61,818 nucleotides of DNA from Oscillospiraceae bacterium. Its GTDB lineage: Bacteria > Bacillota > Clostridia > Oscillospirales > SIG627. The stretch is taken from NCBI GenBank assembly GCA_015064635.1, contig SVRV01000013.1:1-61818 (forward strand), in the 5' to 3' direction. How positions within the stretch are numbered: the stretch's first letter is position 1; every line of letters begins with the position of its first letter. This document shows, one piece after another, positions 10,217 through 19,070 of this stretch. The notes beneath the pieces were generated by a model. That model was not told where the DNA came from. It made no database searches and saw nothing but the letters and a program-made list of their open reading frames with translations. The translations under genes and the position numbers were made by a program.

Positions 10217-11319
10217 TATACTTTCTCCTTTTCTTTTTCAAATGTCCATTTCTGCTGTAATATTGTTGCGGGCTCTCCCGATTTTGCGTGGGCATAGAAC
10301 ACTGTGAGAATACTTCCGTCGGAAAGCTCAACACTTGAGGGATAACCCAGGTCGAGATTGACGCCGTTTACATAGATATCGTGTCCCACGTCCCATGTCT
10401 TGCCCTCGTCAAAGCTGAACATCGCCTTTACTCCGAAGGGAGCGAGGCGGTAGCCGTAAACCGATATGAGAACGCCCGAGGAATGTCTCATAATGTGTGC
10501 GGGGGCACCGCCCTCCACATCTAAAATCGCAACGGGCTCGGACCATGTTTTTCCACTGTCCTCCGACACACTCTGATAGGTGGTGAATACATTTTCTCCG
10601 TCAATTCCGCCTCCGCAGACACGGATGTGGCAGATGATTTTTCCACCTCCCAGGTCGAATGCGTGAGGCTCGCAGGGGAATGCCTTACCGTAGTCAATTT
10701 GGGGAATTTCTCCTATTTTAACCATATTTCCGTTTTCGGTGTTTACTGTCCACGCCTGAATGTGACAGGCAATATCGTCTTTTGAACCGTATACTGCACC
10801 TACCCAAAGAACTGTGCCGTCATCAAGCTCTACGGGACCGTGGGGTGAGGTTACGGGGCTCTTATAAAGAGGGGAGAATGTCACGCCGTTGTCATGGCTT
10901 ATTTTAAAGGTTGCGCCAAGGTCACGCTCTTCCTCCTCGGGTGTGAGAAGGTTGAGGTATGCCTTTCTGTATTCCGCTGTCCCCGGTGTGTGCTGACAGT
11001 AGTTTCTTTGGAATTCTATTGTGTTATTAAAGGATGTAACGATAACACCGCTTTCACCAAATGCCATTATACCGCCGTCTCTGTCGTCAAGCACCGTGTC
11101 AATAATCGGTGCGGGTGCTGTCCAACTTTTTCCCTCGTCCTCGGAAAATGACAGAACTGTTTTTCCGAAGGGGCATACGTGGTCGAGACGGAAGCCCGAT
11201 GCAACAGCTGCAAGTCTTCCGTTTTTCAGTCTTGTAACCGTAGGCCATCCGAAATAGTTGTGACGGCTTGAAGAATTCGACATGACCGTTTCCGCTTTGC
11301 CACAAAGATTTATTTTCAT
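10216..11319 (-). CDS. Sialidase-like BNR-repeat protein
   Basis: 367 residues with four Asp-box/BNR motifs (SEDEGKSWT, SHDNGVTF, SEDSGKTW, SFDEGKTW), the signature of six-bladed beta-propeller sialidases (GH33-like). There is no signal peptide, so it would act in the cytosol on imported sialosides or related sugars. A canonical FRIP arginine motif is not obvious, so strict sialidase activity is inferred from the fold and from coupling to nanA. The ATG at 11319 is preferred to the GTG at 11328 because AGGAG is only 1-2 nt from the GTG but ~10 nt from the ATG. Confidence 0.75.
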   Translation of the reverse strand: MKINLCGKAETVMSNSSSRHNYFGWPTVTRLKNGRLAAVASGFRLDHVCPFGKTVLSFSEDEGKSWTAPAPIIDTVLDDRDGGIMAFGESGVIVTSFNNTIEFQRNYCQHTPGTAEYRKAYLNLLTPEEEERDLGATFKISHDNGVTFSPLYKSPVTSPHGPVELDDGTVLWVGAVYGSKDDIACHIQAWTVNTENGNMVKIGEIPQIDYGKAFPCEPHAFDLGGGKIICHIRVCGGGIDGENVFTTYQSVSEDSGKTWSEPVAILDVEGGAPAHIMRHSSGVLISVYGYRLAPFGVKAMFSFDEGKTWDVGHDIYVNGVNLDLGYPSSVELSDGSILTVFYAHAKSGEPATILQQKWTFEKEKEKV

Positions 11320-11464
11320 GATTTTCACACTCCTTTGTTACTTTAGAATATCACAAAAACGGACAAAAAACAATCTCGTATAAGGACACGATTGACCTAA
11401 AAATGTCTTTTTTGTTTACGTGTTAAGATTGTGTTAAGATTTGTTGGGTAAAACGTCGATTTTG

Positions 11465-11493
11465 TTGACGTTTTTTTAAAAAAAGTGTACAAT
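11465..11493 (+). promoter_or_regulatory. Sigma-A promoter of alaS
   Basis: TTGACG (11465-11470), a 17-nt spacer of seven T, seven A and GTG, then TACAAT (11488-11493). The leader to alaS is only ~44 nt, too short for a T-box. Confidence 0.85.
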
Positions 11494-11543
11494 AATTGTG
11501 TATGTGAAAAATAAATCTTGACATAAATGAAAGGATACCAAAT

Positions 11544-14162
11544 ATGAAATGGACATCACTCAATGACCTCAGAGAAGCATATCTTTCTTTCTTTGAGTCA
11601 AAAGGACATCTGAGACTCAAGAGCTTTTCTCTTGTACCTCAAAACGATAACTCACTTCTTCTTATCAACTCGGGTATGGCACCTATGAAGCCCTACTTCA
11701 AGGGAACAAAGGAGCCTCCCAGAAAGAGAGTTACCACCTGCCAGAAGTGTATCAGAACACCAGACCTTGAAAATGTTGGAAAGACCGCACGTCACGGCAC
11801 ATATTTCGAGATGCTTGGAAACTTCTCCTTCGGTGATTACTTCAAGTACGAGGCGATTCCGTGGGCGTGGGAGTTTCTCACCAAAACTCTTGAAATTCCC
11901 GGTGAGCTTCTCTGGCCTTCTATCTATGAGGAGGACGATGAAGCGTTTGAAATCTGGACGAAGATGGTGGGAGTACCTGCCGAAAGAGTTGTAAGAATGG
12001 GTAAGGCAGACAACTTCTGGGAACACGGAAGCGGACCTTGCGGACCTTGCTCCGAGATATATTTTGACAGAGGCGAGAAATACGGCTGCGGCTCACCCGA
12101 CTGTAAGCCCGGTTGCGACTGCGACAGATATATGGAAATCTGGAACAACGTGTTCACACAGTTTGACAACGACGGCAAGGGCAATTATACAGAGCTCAGC
12201 CAGAAAAACATAGATACAGGTATGGGACTTGAAAGACTTGCCTGCGTAATGCAGGGGGTTGACAACCTTTTCGAGGTTGACACCGTGAGAAAGATTCTTG
12301 ACACAGTTTGCTCATACTCATCAAAGACCTACGGTGCGGACTACAACAATGACGTTTCCATCCGTATCATCACAGACCACATCAGAAGCTCAACCTTTAT
12401 GATAGGTGACGGCGTTATGCCTTCAAACGAGGGCAGAGGCTACGTGCTTCGCCGTCTTATCAGACGTGCGGCACGTCACGGCAGACTTATCGGTATAAAG
12501 GGTGCATTCCTCAATAAGCTTTCCGAGGTTGTTATCGAGTGCAACGAGGGAGCATACCCCGAGCTTCGTGAAAAGGCTGATTACATCAAGAAGATTCTTT
12601 CCATTGAGGAAGAAAGATTCGATGCTACAATAGATGCGGGACTTGCTATCCTCTCGGGCTTCGTTGCCGATGCAAAGGAAAAGGGCAAGAGTGTTCTTTC
12701 GGGAGAGGATGCGTTCAAGCTTTATGACACCTTCGGCTTCCCCATTGACTTAACCCGTGAGATTATTGCCGAGGACGGAATGACAATTGACGATGACGCC
12801 TTCAACGCTCTTATGACAGAGCAGAAGGAAAGAGCGAGAGCTAACCGTAAGGCGGGAGGCGGATGGGACAACACCCAGTCAAGCCTTATCGAGGGACTTG
12901 CAAAGACAGAATTCAAGGGATATACAGCAAACGAATGTAAAGGCAAGGTGCTTGCAATTATCGCTGATGGCATGCTTGTTGAAACAGTGAGCGAAGGCGA
13001 GGCAATTATCGTTCTTGACTCAACCGTTTTCTATGGCGAAGGCGGCGGTCAGGTAGGAGACAAGGGTATACTTGTTGTGGGAGAAAATGAGATTGCAGTT
13101 CTTGACACCAAGAAGCAGGACGGCGTATACCTTCATGACTGTGATGTGACCGCTCCCATAAGTGTCGGCAGTGAAGTAACGGCAAAGATAGACACAGCAA
13201 GACGTGCTTCAATTGCGAGAAACCACTCTGCGGCACACCTTCTTCAGTCGGCACTCCGCCGTGTACTTGGTGACCACGTAGAGCAGGCGGGCTCGTATGT
13301 AGACGAAAACAGAGTAAGATTTGACTTCAAGCATTTCGCACCTATGACAGCGGAAGAAATAAAGGCAGTGGAAACACTTGTAAACAGCTTTATCCTAGGT
13401 GCATCTTCTGTTGAAACAATAGAAACAGACCCCGAAACAGCAAAATCAATGGGGGCTATGGCACTCTTTGGAGAAAAGTACGGAAGTGTTGTAAGACTTG
13501 TAAAGATGGGCGACGTATCAGCCGAGCTTTGCGGTGGTACACACCTCAAGAACACCTCCGAGGCAGGACTCTTCAAGGTACTTTCCGAGTCCTCTGTTGC
13601 GGCGGGCATCAGAAGAATAGAGGGTACAACAGGTCTTGGAGTACTTGCTCTTCTTGATGAAAAGGATGCACTTCTTACAGAGTGTGCAACAGTTGCGCGA
13701 GCAAACGATGTAAGCTCACTTCCCGCGAAGGTTACAGCTCTTGTAAACGAGCTTCGTGAAACAAAGAGCGAGGTTGAATCTCTTCACGCAAAGGCAGCTG
13801 CAAGTGCGGGTGCTGACCTTGAAGCATCAATTATAAAGACAGATAAGTATTCACTTCTCTTCGGTGAGATAAAGGACGCAAAGGTTGACGTACTCAGAGG
13901 AGAGGGCGACAGACTTCGTGACAAGTACAGTGATATTGTAGGTGTGCTTTACTCCGTAAACGAGGGCAAGATTATATTTGCGGCATTCTGCGGTAAGGAT
14001 GCACTTGCAAACGGCGCTCACGCAGGTAACATTCTCAAGACTATTTCACCCATTGTAGGCGGTGGCGGCGGCGGACGTCCCGACAGCGCATCCTCCGGCG
14101 GTAAGGATGTTACAAAGCTCCCTGATGCAAAGGCGAAGTTTATTGAAATGATGCAGGCATAA
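11544..14162 (+). CDS. alaS: Alanyl-tRNA synthetase
   Basis: 872 residues, full length for the family. It attaches alanine to tRNA-Ala in the cytosol. Domains in order: class II catalytic core (starts MKWTSLNDLREAYLSFFESK; motif 3 region GMGLERLACVMQG), editing domain with the zinc motifs HSAAH and CGGTH, and a C-terminal DHHA1-like domain with a glycine run (GGGGGGRPDSASSGGKD). AAAGGA is 8 nt upstream of the ATG. The stop codon lies inside the first hairpin of a class H repeat. No T-box is visible. Confidence 0.97.
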   Translation: MKWTSLNDLREAYLSFFESKGHLRLKSFSLVPQNDNSLLLINSGMAPMKPYFKGTKEPPRKRVTTCQKCIRTPDLENVGKTARHGTYFEMLGNFSFGDYFKYEAIPWAWEFLTKTLEIPGELLWPSIYEEDDEAFEIWTKMVGVPAERVVRMGKADNFWEHGSGPCGPCSEIYFDRGEKYGCGSPDCKPGCDCDRYMEIWNNVFTQFDNDGKGNYTELSQKNIDTGMGLERLACVMQGVDNLFEVDTVRKILDTVCSYSSKTYGADYNNDVSIRIITDHIRSSTFMIGDGVMPSNEGRGYVLRRLIRRAARHGRLIGIKGAFLNKLSEVVIECNEGAYPELREKADYIKKILSIEEERFDATIDAGLAILSGFVADAKEKGKSVLSGEDAFKLYDTFGFPIDLTREIIAEDGMTIDDDAFNALMTEQKERARANRKAGGGWDNTQSSLIEGLAKTEFKGYTANECKGKVLAIIADGMLVETVSEGEAIIVLDSTVFYGEGGGQVGDKGILVVGENEIAVLDTKKQDGVYLHDCDVTAPISVGSEVTAKIDTARRASIARNHSAAHLLQSALRRVLGDHVEQAGSYVDENRVRFDFKHFAPMTAEEIKAVETLVNSFILGASSVETIETDPETAKSMGAMALFGEKYGSVVRLVKMGDVSAELCGGTHLKNTSEAGLFKVLSESSVAAGIRRIEGTTGLGVLALLDEKDALLTECATVARANDVSSLPAKVTALVNELRETKSEVESLHAKAAASAGADLEASIIKTDKYSLLFGEIKDAKVDVLRGEGDRLRDKYSDIVGVLYSVNEGKIIFAAFCGKDALANGAHAGNILKTISPIVGGGGGGRPDSASSGGKDVTKLPDAKAKFIEMMQA

Positions 14163-14366
14163 GGGGGGACCCCTTATGTAATGCATAGTGCAAAATGCAA
14201 AATGCAAAATTTTGGTTGAAAACCTTTGGTTTTCTTCTGTTAAGATAGGGCAGCAAAAGATGAAATTTGTAGGCGCGATTCACTTTTTGACCGAATAAAA
14301 AAGAAGATTTTCCAAAGGAAAATCAACCCTAATTATGCATTATGCATTATGCATTGTGCATTATTT
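14158..14366 (+). repeat. Class H repeat module (hairpin plus heptad inverted arms)
   Basis: It starts with a perfect 9-bp hairpin (CATAAGGGG / CCCCTTATG, 14158-14178) that contains the alaS stop codon. Next come a left arm with 7-nt periodicity (TGCAAAA units, ~14180-14211), an inner hairpin (GAAAACC..GGTTTTC), ~90 nt of filler, and a right arm of ATGCATT heptads (~14331-14366). The right arm is the approximate reverse complement of the left. No gene is seen in it. The HIT gene follows. Confidence 0.75.
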
Positions 14367-14368
14367 AT

Positions 14369-14381
14369 ACCGTGAGATAAC
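14369..14381 (+). repeat. ACCGTGAGATAAC leader motif upstream of HIT gene
   Basis: One of six copies of this 13-nt motif in the window, each just upstream of a ribosome binding site; here the ATG follows 20 nt later. This copy lacks the CACCCAAAA half found in the others. Confidence 0.7.
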
Positions 14382-14401
14382 TAAACATAAAGGAGATATA
14401 T

Positions 14402-14740
14402 ATGGATTGTTTGTTTTGTAAGATAGTTAACGGCGATATACCTTCAACAAAGGTTTATGAGGACGAAAAAGTACTCGCATTCCGAGACATAAATCCTCAG
14501 GCACCCACACATATACTTGTAATTCCCAAGGAGCATATTCCCTCGGTTGACGGAATAAATGCGGACAACTCCGCTGTGGTTGCACACATTTTTGAGTGCA
14601 TTCCCAAAATTGCAGCTGCCGAAGGACTCACAAACGGATACAGAGTGGTATCCAACTGCGGTGACGATGCCTGCCAGAGCGTGAAGCACCTTCATTTCCA
14701 CATCCTTGGTGGCAAACAGCTTGCCGACACAATGGCGTAA
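14402..14740 (+). CDS. HIT-family nucleotide-binding hydrolase
   Basis: 112 residues, typical for the small HIT (HinT-like) family, which hydrolyses nucleoside phosphoramidates and AMP-linked compounds. The histidine triad is HLHFHIL near residue 100, and CLFCKIVNGDIPS at the N-terminus matches the family, including a CxxC pair. AAAGGAG is upstream. The stop overlaps the holA start as TAATG, so translation is probably coupled. Physiological substrate not known from sequence. Confidence 0.93.
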   Translation: MDCLFCKIVNGDIPSTKVYEDEKVLAFRDINPQAPTHILVIPKEHIPSVDGINADNSAVVAHIFECIPKIAAAEGLTNGYRVVSNCGDDACQSVKHLHFHILGGKQLADTMA

Positions 14741-15783
14741 TGGCTTATTACGAGAAAAAAGACGAAATTAAGGAGCTCCGTGATAAGATAAAGCTTGACC
14801 CCGAGGGAGCATATCTTTTCTGGGGTGAGGAGGAATATCTCAAGCACTATTATCTTGACGAGCTCAGACGTATAGTTACAGACGAGGGTATGGAGGATTT
14901 CAACCGTACAGTTATTGATTTCCTCCACGACGGTACTTTAAACGACCTCGACGAAGCGGTTGACAGCCTTCCAATAATGGCGGAGCACAAGATAATCGAG
15001 GTGTGGGGCATAAATCTTTCCGAGATAAAAGGGAAGGACGAGAAAAGACTTACCAACGCTGTAAAAAGAGTGTCTGACGGAACGATTCTTGTTATCTTTT
15101 GCCGTTCCTCCGAGCTTGAATTTCTCAACAAAAAATCACGTGAACGAGCTTTGATAAAGGACCTTGAGACATCTCTTACAATGACAGAGTTCCCAAGGCA
15201 GTCCGAGCAAAAGCTTTTATCCTGGACGGATAAGATCTTCCGTGTTTCCGAAGTAAGGATAAGCGACGTGAACATCACAAGGATGATAAAGCTTTGTGAT
15301 TACAGTATGACGAGGTTGAAGAACGATTCAGAAAAGCTCATAGCTTACTGTAAGTACAATTCCCTTGACGTTGTTCCGAGTGAAGTAATTGACCTTCTTG
15401 TCAAGCCATGTGCAGAGAATGAAATGTGGGACTTTACTGATGCGGTCATTCGACATTCAAAGCGTGATGCACTGGAGATACTTGAAAACCTGAGAACACA
15501 GAATATAGACCCGATAATGATTATTGCGGCACTGGGAAAAACCTTGAACGGACTTGCTCTTTTGAAATCGGACAGCCGAGGAAGCGATAACGACCTGGCA
15601 AAGCTTACAGGCTTCTTCCCGTGGCAGATAAAGAAGGTACTGCCGTACGTTGGCAGATGGAGCGTAAAGCAGTTGAGAGAGGCGCTGGAGCTGACCTTTG
15701 CCTGCGAGGGTGATTTAAAGAACGGAAGAGCTCCCGAGTATTCCTTGCTTGAATCCCTCACGGTTTCCATACTGGGTGAATGA
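14740..15783 (+). CDS. holA: DNA polymerase III subunit delta
   Basis: 347 residues. The delta subunit of the clamp loader opens the beta clamp. It has the N-terminal AAA-like fold without a working Walker A motif (AYLFWGEEEYLKHYYLDELRR resembles the YLLxGxExxL start of HolA), a middle helical part and a C-terminal collar domain (DPIMIIAALGKTLNGLALLK). It starts by TAATG overlap with the HIT gene and is followed one base after its stop by the RNase M5-like gene. Confidence 0.9.
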   Translation: MAYYEKKDEIKELRDKIKLDPEGAYLFWGEEEYLKHYYLDELRRIVTDEGMEDFNRTVIDFLHDGTLNDLDEAVDSLPIMAEHKIIEVWGINLSEIKGKDEKRLTNAVKRVSDGTILVIFCRSSELEFLNKKSRERALIKDLETSLTMTEFPRQSEQKLLSWTDKIFRVSEVRISDVNITRMIKLCDYSMTRLKNDSEKLIAYCKYNSLDVVPSEVIDLLVKPCAENEMWDFTDAVIRHSKRDALEILENLRTQNIDPIMIIAALGKTLNGLALLKSDSRGSDNDLAKLTGFFPWQIKKVLPYVGRWSVKQLREALELTFACEGDLKNGRAPEYSLLESLTVSILGE

Positions 15784-15784
15784 A

Positions 15785-16366
15785 ATGAAGTTACCCATAA
15801 AAGAAGTGGTTATCTGCGAGGGCAGATACGATAAAATCAAGCTTGAATCTTTGCTTGATGCCGACATAATCGCACTTGACGGATTTGGAATATTCAAAAA
15901 CCACGAAAAAAAAGCAATTATCCGAGAAGCGGCAAAAAAAAGAGGTGTAATAGTACTAACCGACAGTGACAATGCGGGAATGGTTATCCGAAACCATATA
16001 AAAAGCATTACGGGAGACTGCGGTGTGTACCATTTGTATACTCCCAGAATATGTGGCAAGGAAAGCCGAAAGGCACAGCCTTCAAAGGAAGGCGTGCTGG
16101 GAGTGGAGGGCATTGATGCCGACGAGCTGAGACGTTTGTTTGAACGCTTTGCTTCCTCAAAACCACAGAGTACGTTCACGAGAGCCATGCTTTATGAGGA
16201 CGGACTTATGGGCGGAGAGGGGTCTGCGGTCAAACGAGAGCTTTTGTGTCAAAAGCTCGGACTTCCACGCAACATGGGAGTGGGAGCTTTGCTTCAGGCA
16301 CTTTCCATAGTTACAACCAAAGAAGAATACAAGGAAGTATTAAATCAGATAAACGAAGGTATTTGA
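15785..16366 (+). CDS. rnmV: Toprim-domain RNase M5-like protein
   Basis: 193 residues, close to RNase M5 (~186), which matures 5S rRNA in Firmicutes. The Toprim motifs are visible: EVVICEGRYDKIKLE (catalytic Glu) and IVLTDSDNAG (DxD), and the C-terminal half fits the RNase M5 accessory domain. The ATG at 15785 sits one base after the holA stop; a longer reading frame from 15749 would overlap holA and lacks support. The role is inferred from the family; a 5S gene occurs at the end of this window but is unlinked. Confidence 0.8.
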   Translation: MKLPIKEVVICEGRYDKIKLESLLDADIIALDGFGIFKNHEKKAIIREAAKKRGVIVLTDSDNAGMVIRNHIKSITGDCGVYHLYTPRICGKESRKAQPSKEGVLGVEGIDADELRRLFERFASSKPQSTFTRAMLYEDGLMGGEGSAVKRELLCQKLGLPRNMGVGALLQALSIVTTKEEYKEVLNQINEGI

Positions 16367-16379
16367 CAAAGGAGAAAAA

Positions 16380-17258
16380 ATGATAAGAAGTATGACAGGC
16401 TACGGCAGAGCTCTTCTTGAAAAAGAGGGCATGGAGCTGACCTTTGAGGTAAAGAGCGTTAACAACAGATATCTCGATGCCTCGGTAAGACTCCCCCGTG
16501 CATTCCTTTATCTTGAAGATAAGATAAAGAAGGAAATAGCAAATCATACCTCCCGAGGAAAGGTAGATGCTTATCTTACAATAAACGTTATTGAGGATAA
16601 GCTCACAAAGGTGACGGTAAATTACTCACTTTTTGAAAGCTACCTTGCAGTTTTTGAGGAGGTAAAGGAAAAGTACGGACTCAGAGACGATACTGCTGTA
16701 TCAACGGTTATGAAGATACCCGATGTAGTGGGTACAAGAAGCGAGGAAGAGGACGAGGAAAAAATGACAGCTCTTCTCCGTGAGGTTATGTCCGCTGCAC
16801 TTGACAGCTATGATGCCATGAGAGCGACAGAGGGCGCAAAGCTTTACGAGGACATTCTTACAAAGCTTGACAGAATAGAGGAGATAAGATGTGAGATAGC
16901 AAGGCTTTCTCCCGAATCGGTCAAGGCTTACGAGGAAAGACTCAGGGAGAGAATCGAGGAGTTGCTTGGCAATACCGAATACGATGAAACGAGAGTTATT
17001 ACGGAAGTCGCACTTTATGCCGATAAGGTTGCGGTTGACGAGGAGATAACAAGACTTGCCAGCCACCTTGCCCAGTTCAAGAGCATAATGAAGGGCAACG
17101 CTCCTGCGGGAAGAAAGCTTGATTTCCTCACTCAGGAGATAAACCGTGAGGTTAATACCATCGGTTCCAAGTGCTGTGAGCTTGAAATAACAAAGCTTGT
17201 TGTTGAAGCAAAGAGCGAAATAGAAAAGATAAGAGAACAAATACAGAACGTAGAATAA
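16380..17258 (+). CDS. yicC: YicC/YloC-family endoribonuclease
   Basis: 292 residues, full family length. It starts with the conserved MIRSMTGYGRA and VKSVNNRYLD and ends with GRKLDFLTQEINREVNTIGSK and the signature ELEITKLVVEAKSEIEKIREQIQNVE. YicC-type proteins are ring-forming endoribonucleases. AAAGGAG is upstream. It starts the run yicC-remA-gmk-rpoZ, a classic Firmicutes order, with intergenic gaps of 12-21 nt indicating one operon. Confidence 0.93.
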   Translation: MIRSMTGYGRALLEKEGMELTFEVKSVNNRYLDASVRLPRAFLYLEDKIKKEIANHTSRGKVDAYLTINVIEDKLTKVTVNYSLFESYLAVFEEVKEKYGLRDDTAVSTVMKIPDVVGTRSEEEDEEKMTALLREVMSAALDSYDAMRATEGAKLYEDILTKLDRIEEIRCEIARLSPESVKAYEERLRERIEELLGNTEYDETRVITEVALYADKVAVDEEITRLASHLAQFKSIMKGNAPAGRKLDFLTQEINREVNTIGSKCCELEITKLVVEAKSEIEKIREQIQNVE

Positions 17259-17270
17259 AGGAGCAAATAT

Positions 17271-17540
17271 ATGAAGATGCTGTCCCTTGGTATGGGAAAT
17301 ATGGTCGCATGTGACAGAATAGTTTGCATAGTGTCCCCCGATACGGCACCCGTCAAGAGACTTGTGCAGGATGCAAAGGATGCGGGTAGAGCAATAGACG
17401 TAACGGGCGGGAAGAAAACACTGTCGGTAGTGCTTACCGATTCCGACCATGTGATACTGTCGAAAATTCGCCCTCAAAAGCTACGAGAGGCGATAAATAC
17501 AAACGACGACAGCGAGATTGAAGACAGCGCAGATATATAA
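17271..17540 (+). CDS. remA: RemA/DUF370 DNA-binding regulator
   Basis: 89 residues, matching RemA (DUF370), a ring-shaped DNA-binding protein that activates biofilm-matrix genes in Bacillus. Family motifs: GMGNMV, RIVCIVSPDTAPVKRL, IDVTGGKKT and SVVLTDSDHVILS. AAAGGAG is 8 nt upstream. Its place between yicC and gmk is conserved in Firmicutes. Targets here are unknown; surface polysaccharide genes occur 30 kb away but no link is visible. Confidence 0.93.
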   Translation: MKMLSLGMGNMVACDRIVCIVSPDTAPVKRLVQDAKDAGRAIDVTGGKKTLSVVLTDSDHVILSKIRPQKLREAINTNDDSEIEDSADI

Positions 17541-17556
17541 AATCAAGGAGAAAACA

Positions 17557-18192
17557 ATGAATAAAAGAGGAAAAGTGCTTATCGTTTCCGGCTCGGCGGG
17601 AAGCGGTAAATCCACTGTGCTCACCCCATTTAAATCGGGTGCAATTCCTCCCTTCACCTTTTCTGTATCGGCAACCACAAGACAGCCGAGACCGGGTGAG
17701 GTTGACGGACGTGACTATTTGTTTGTAACAAAAGAGCGTTTTGAGGAAATGATAGAAAAGGGTGAGCTTATTGAGCACACCGTGTTCAACGGCAACTACT
17801 ACGGTACCCCTAAAGCTCCCCTTGTGAAGCAGATAGAGGATGGAAAGGTAGTAATACTTGAAATTGAAGTGGACGGAGCAGAGCAGATAATGGGGCTTTT
17901 TGACAAAAGCGACCTTATATCTGTGTTCCTGTCACCACCCGATTATAAAACTCTTGAGGCACGTCTCCGTGGCAGAGGCACAAATACCGAAGCCGATATT
18001 TTGGAAAGATTGGAGAGAGCTAAGGTAGAGCTTGAATTTTCAAGACTTTATTCCAACATACTTATAAACTACGACGGACGAGCTTCTGACGTAACCGATG
18101 CTATCGTAAGAGTGGTTAACGGAGAAAATGTTGACACTCTTGATATACACTGCAAATCAACCGACGCATTACTTGAAAAATTTTACGAATAA
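17557..18192 (+). CDS. gmk: Guanylate kinase
   Basis: 211 residues. It phosphorylates GMP to GDP, downstream of the purine pathway encoded nearby. P-loop VSGSAGSGKST, the GMP-binding stretch SATTRQPRPGEVDGRDY and the conserved EVDGAEQIM are visible. The ATG at 17557 follows AAGGAG; an upstream in-frame ATG at 17518 overlaps remA and lacks a ribosome binding site. Confidence 0.95.
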   Translation: MNKRGKVLIVSGSAGSGKSTVLTPFKSGAIPPFTFSVSATTRQPRPGEVDGRDYLFVTKERFEEMIEKGELIEHTVFNGNYYGTPKAPLVKQIEDGKVVILEIEVDGAEQIMGLFDKSDLISVFLSPPDYKTLEARLRGRGTNTEADILERLERAKVELEFSRLYSNILINYDGRASDVTDAIVRVVNGENVDTLDIHCKSTDALLEKFYE

Positions 18193-18213
18193 ACAAAAAG
18201 GAGATATATTATC

Positions 18214-18459
18214 ATGATGAACGAACCTTCAATCGAAAAGCTTACTCAGAACGGCATTAACCGTTACCAGGTATGCATAGCAACCGCAAAAATCGCACGT
18301 GAGATAATTGATGAGTACAACGAGGAATCCGCAAGAATAACAGCTCAGGCTGAAAACGGTCTCGCTGTAAAGAAGCCCGTGCACGACGACAAGCCTGTAA
18401 AGACAGCTGTTCATGCAATCGAAAGAGGCGATTTCAAAATAATTGCTTCCGAAAAGTAA
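18214..18459 (+). CDS. rpoZ: RNA polymerase omega subunit
   Basis: 81 residues. It contains the omega core (RYQVCIATAKIAREI) with the family Ala-rich helix, followed by an acidic/basic linker and a C-terminal tail. It has an AAGGAG site 10 nt upstream and follows gmk as in most Firmicutes. A weak hairpin terminator follows. Confidence 0.88.
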   Translation: MMNEPSIEKLTQNGINRYQVCIATAKIAREIIDEYNEESARITAQAENGLAVKKPVHDDKPVKTAVHAIERGDFKIIASEK

Positions 18460-18463
18460 AATA

Positions 18464-18485
18464 CGCAGTAAAACTGCGGAGTTTT
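18464..18485 (+). terminator. Weak terminator after rpoZ
   Basis: CGCAGT pairs with ACTGCG around AAA, followed by GAGTTTT. The stem is short and the T tract modest, so read-through into the purine region is possible. Confidence 0.45.
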
Positions 18486-18508
18486 GGGAACGCTGACGGT
18501 CAAAAATA

Positions 18509-18537
18509 TTGACAAAATCGGTGTAATATGATAAAAT
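18509..18537 (+). promoter_or_regulatory. Sigma-A promoter of the purine cluster
   Basis: TTGACA (18509-18514), 17 nt, TAAAAT (18532-18537). Transcription would start at ~18544, exactly at the first base of the riboswitch P1 stem. Confidence 0.9.
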
Positions 18538-18543
18538 TATCAT

Positions 18544-18650
18544 GCTCTGTGACTGACGGATACATGCGAAATGACGCAAGGAAGCAGAGCAGAATATAGC
18601 CGACCGTCTGGGCAGTTCCTGAAAAACGAGGGACTGCCTTGCTCTTTTTT
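18544..18650 (+). promoter_or_regulatory. ZTP (pfl) riboswitch with intrinsic terminator
   Basis: P1 is GCTCTG (18544-18549) with CAGAGC (18585-18590) and encloses GTGACTGACG. The second conserved block CCGTCTGGGCA is at 18604-18614. These are the two hallmark segments of the pfl/ZTP motif, which binds ZMP (AICAR monophosphate) and ZTP. The expression platform is a terminator: GGCAGTTCCT (18611-18620) pairs with AGGGACTGCC (18629-18638), then TTGCTCTTTTTT. Terminator and aptamer share CTGGGCA, so ligand binding should block termination and turn on purE and following genes when folate-dependent AICAR formylation is limiting. Confidence 0.9.
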
Positions 18651-18656
18651 CGAAAG

Positions 18657-18779
18657 CATTGCATAACAGCCGTGCTGTTATGCAATGAAAAATGAATAGT
18701 GAATAATGAATAATTTTGGTTGATTTGCTTCGCAAATCTTCCTTGATTGTGCACCTTGCACTTTGCACTGTGCATTGTT
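18657..18779 (+). repeat. Class H repeat module
   Basis: It begins directly after the riboswitch T tract with a hairpin (CATTGCATAACAGC / TGCTGTTATGCAATG, 18657-18687). A left arm of ATGAATA-type heptads, an inner hairpin GATTTGC-ttc-GCAAATC and a right arm of TTGCACC-type heptads follow. No coding potential seen. Confidence 0.75.
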
Positions 18780-18832
18780 TGGGTTTTCACCCAAAAATCA
18801 CACCGTGATGCCCGAAACCCTAAAAGGTGGGA
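18780..18832 (+). repeat. Truncated class S repeat (left end only)
   Basis: It carries TTTGGGT-tttc-ACCCAAA (a 7-bp hairpin), ATCACACCGTGA, CCCGAAACC and AAAAGGTGGGAG, matching the left part of the long class S copies at 27531 and 43996. Then it passes directly into the class H hairpin string, as if the two modules were nested. Confidence 0.65.
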
Positions 18833-18835
18833 GCA

Positions 18836-19018
18836 GAGCATAACGCTGTGCGTTATGCAGTGAAATGTTTTGACGTTGTCAAAACGTGAAATTCACCTTC
18901 GGTGAGTGAAATGTGACTGAAGTCACATGAAATGTTTGCTTTGCAAACGTTATGGTTGATTTTGCTTTCGCAAAATCTTCCTTAATTGTGCACCTTGCAC
19001 CTTGCACTGTGCATTGTT
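18836..19018 (+). repeat. Class H hairpin-string module, copy 1
   Basis: A chain of small hairpins separated by GTGAAAT-like linkers: GCATAACGC/GCGTTATGC, GTTTTGAC/GTCAAAAC, TTCACC/GGTGAG, ATGTGACT/AGTCACAT, GTTTGC/GCAAAC and GATTTTGC/GCAAAATC, then the TTGCACC heptad arm. Positions 18858-19006 (149 nt) are identical to 21759-21907 in front of purM. No gene seen. Confidence 0.85.
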
Positions 19019-19025
19019 TGGGTTT

Positions 19026-19054
19026 TCACCCAAAAATCATCACCGTAAGATAAC
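19026..19054 (+). repeat. Solo CACCCAAAA..CACCGTAAGATAAC leader motif of purE
   Basis: A single copy of the direct repeat that bounds class S elements. The AAGGAG site begins within a few nt of its end and the purE ATG is 16 nt away. The upstream TTTGGGT can pair with ACCCAAA. Confidence 0.7.
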
Positions 19055-19070
19055 ATAAGGAGAGAAAGAT

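Noticed and set aside
11329-11543. T-box riboswitch before alaS
   Set aside because: The promoter at 11465-11493 leaves only ~44 nt of leader, and no T-box sequence or specifier stem is visible.
14331-14366. Tandem ATGCATT units as a CRISPR array
   Set aside because: The period is only 7 nt without spacers, and the units have a complementary arm nearby; no cas genes are present.
15749-15784. Upstream ATG for the RNase M5-like gene
   Set aside because: The extra 12 codons overlap holA and are unlike the family N-terminus; the ATG at 15785 starts directly before the Toprim fold.
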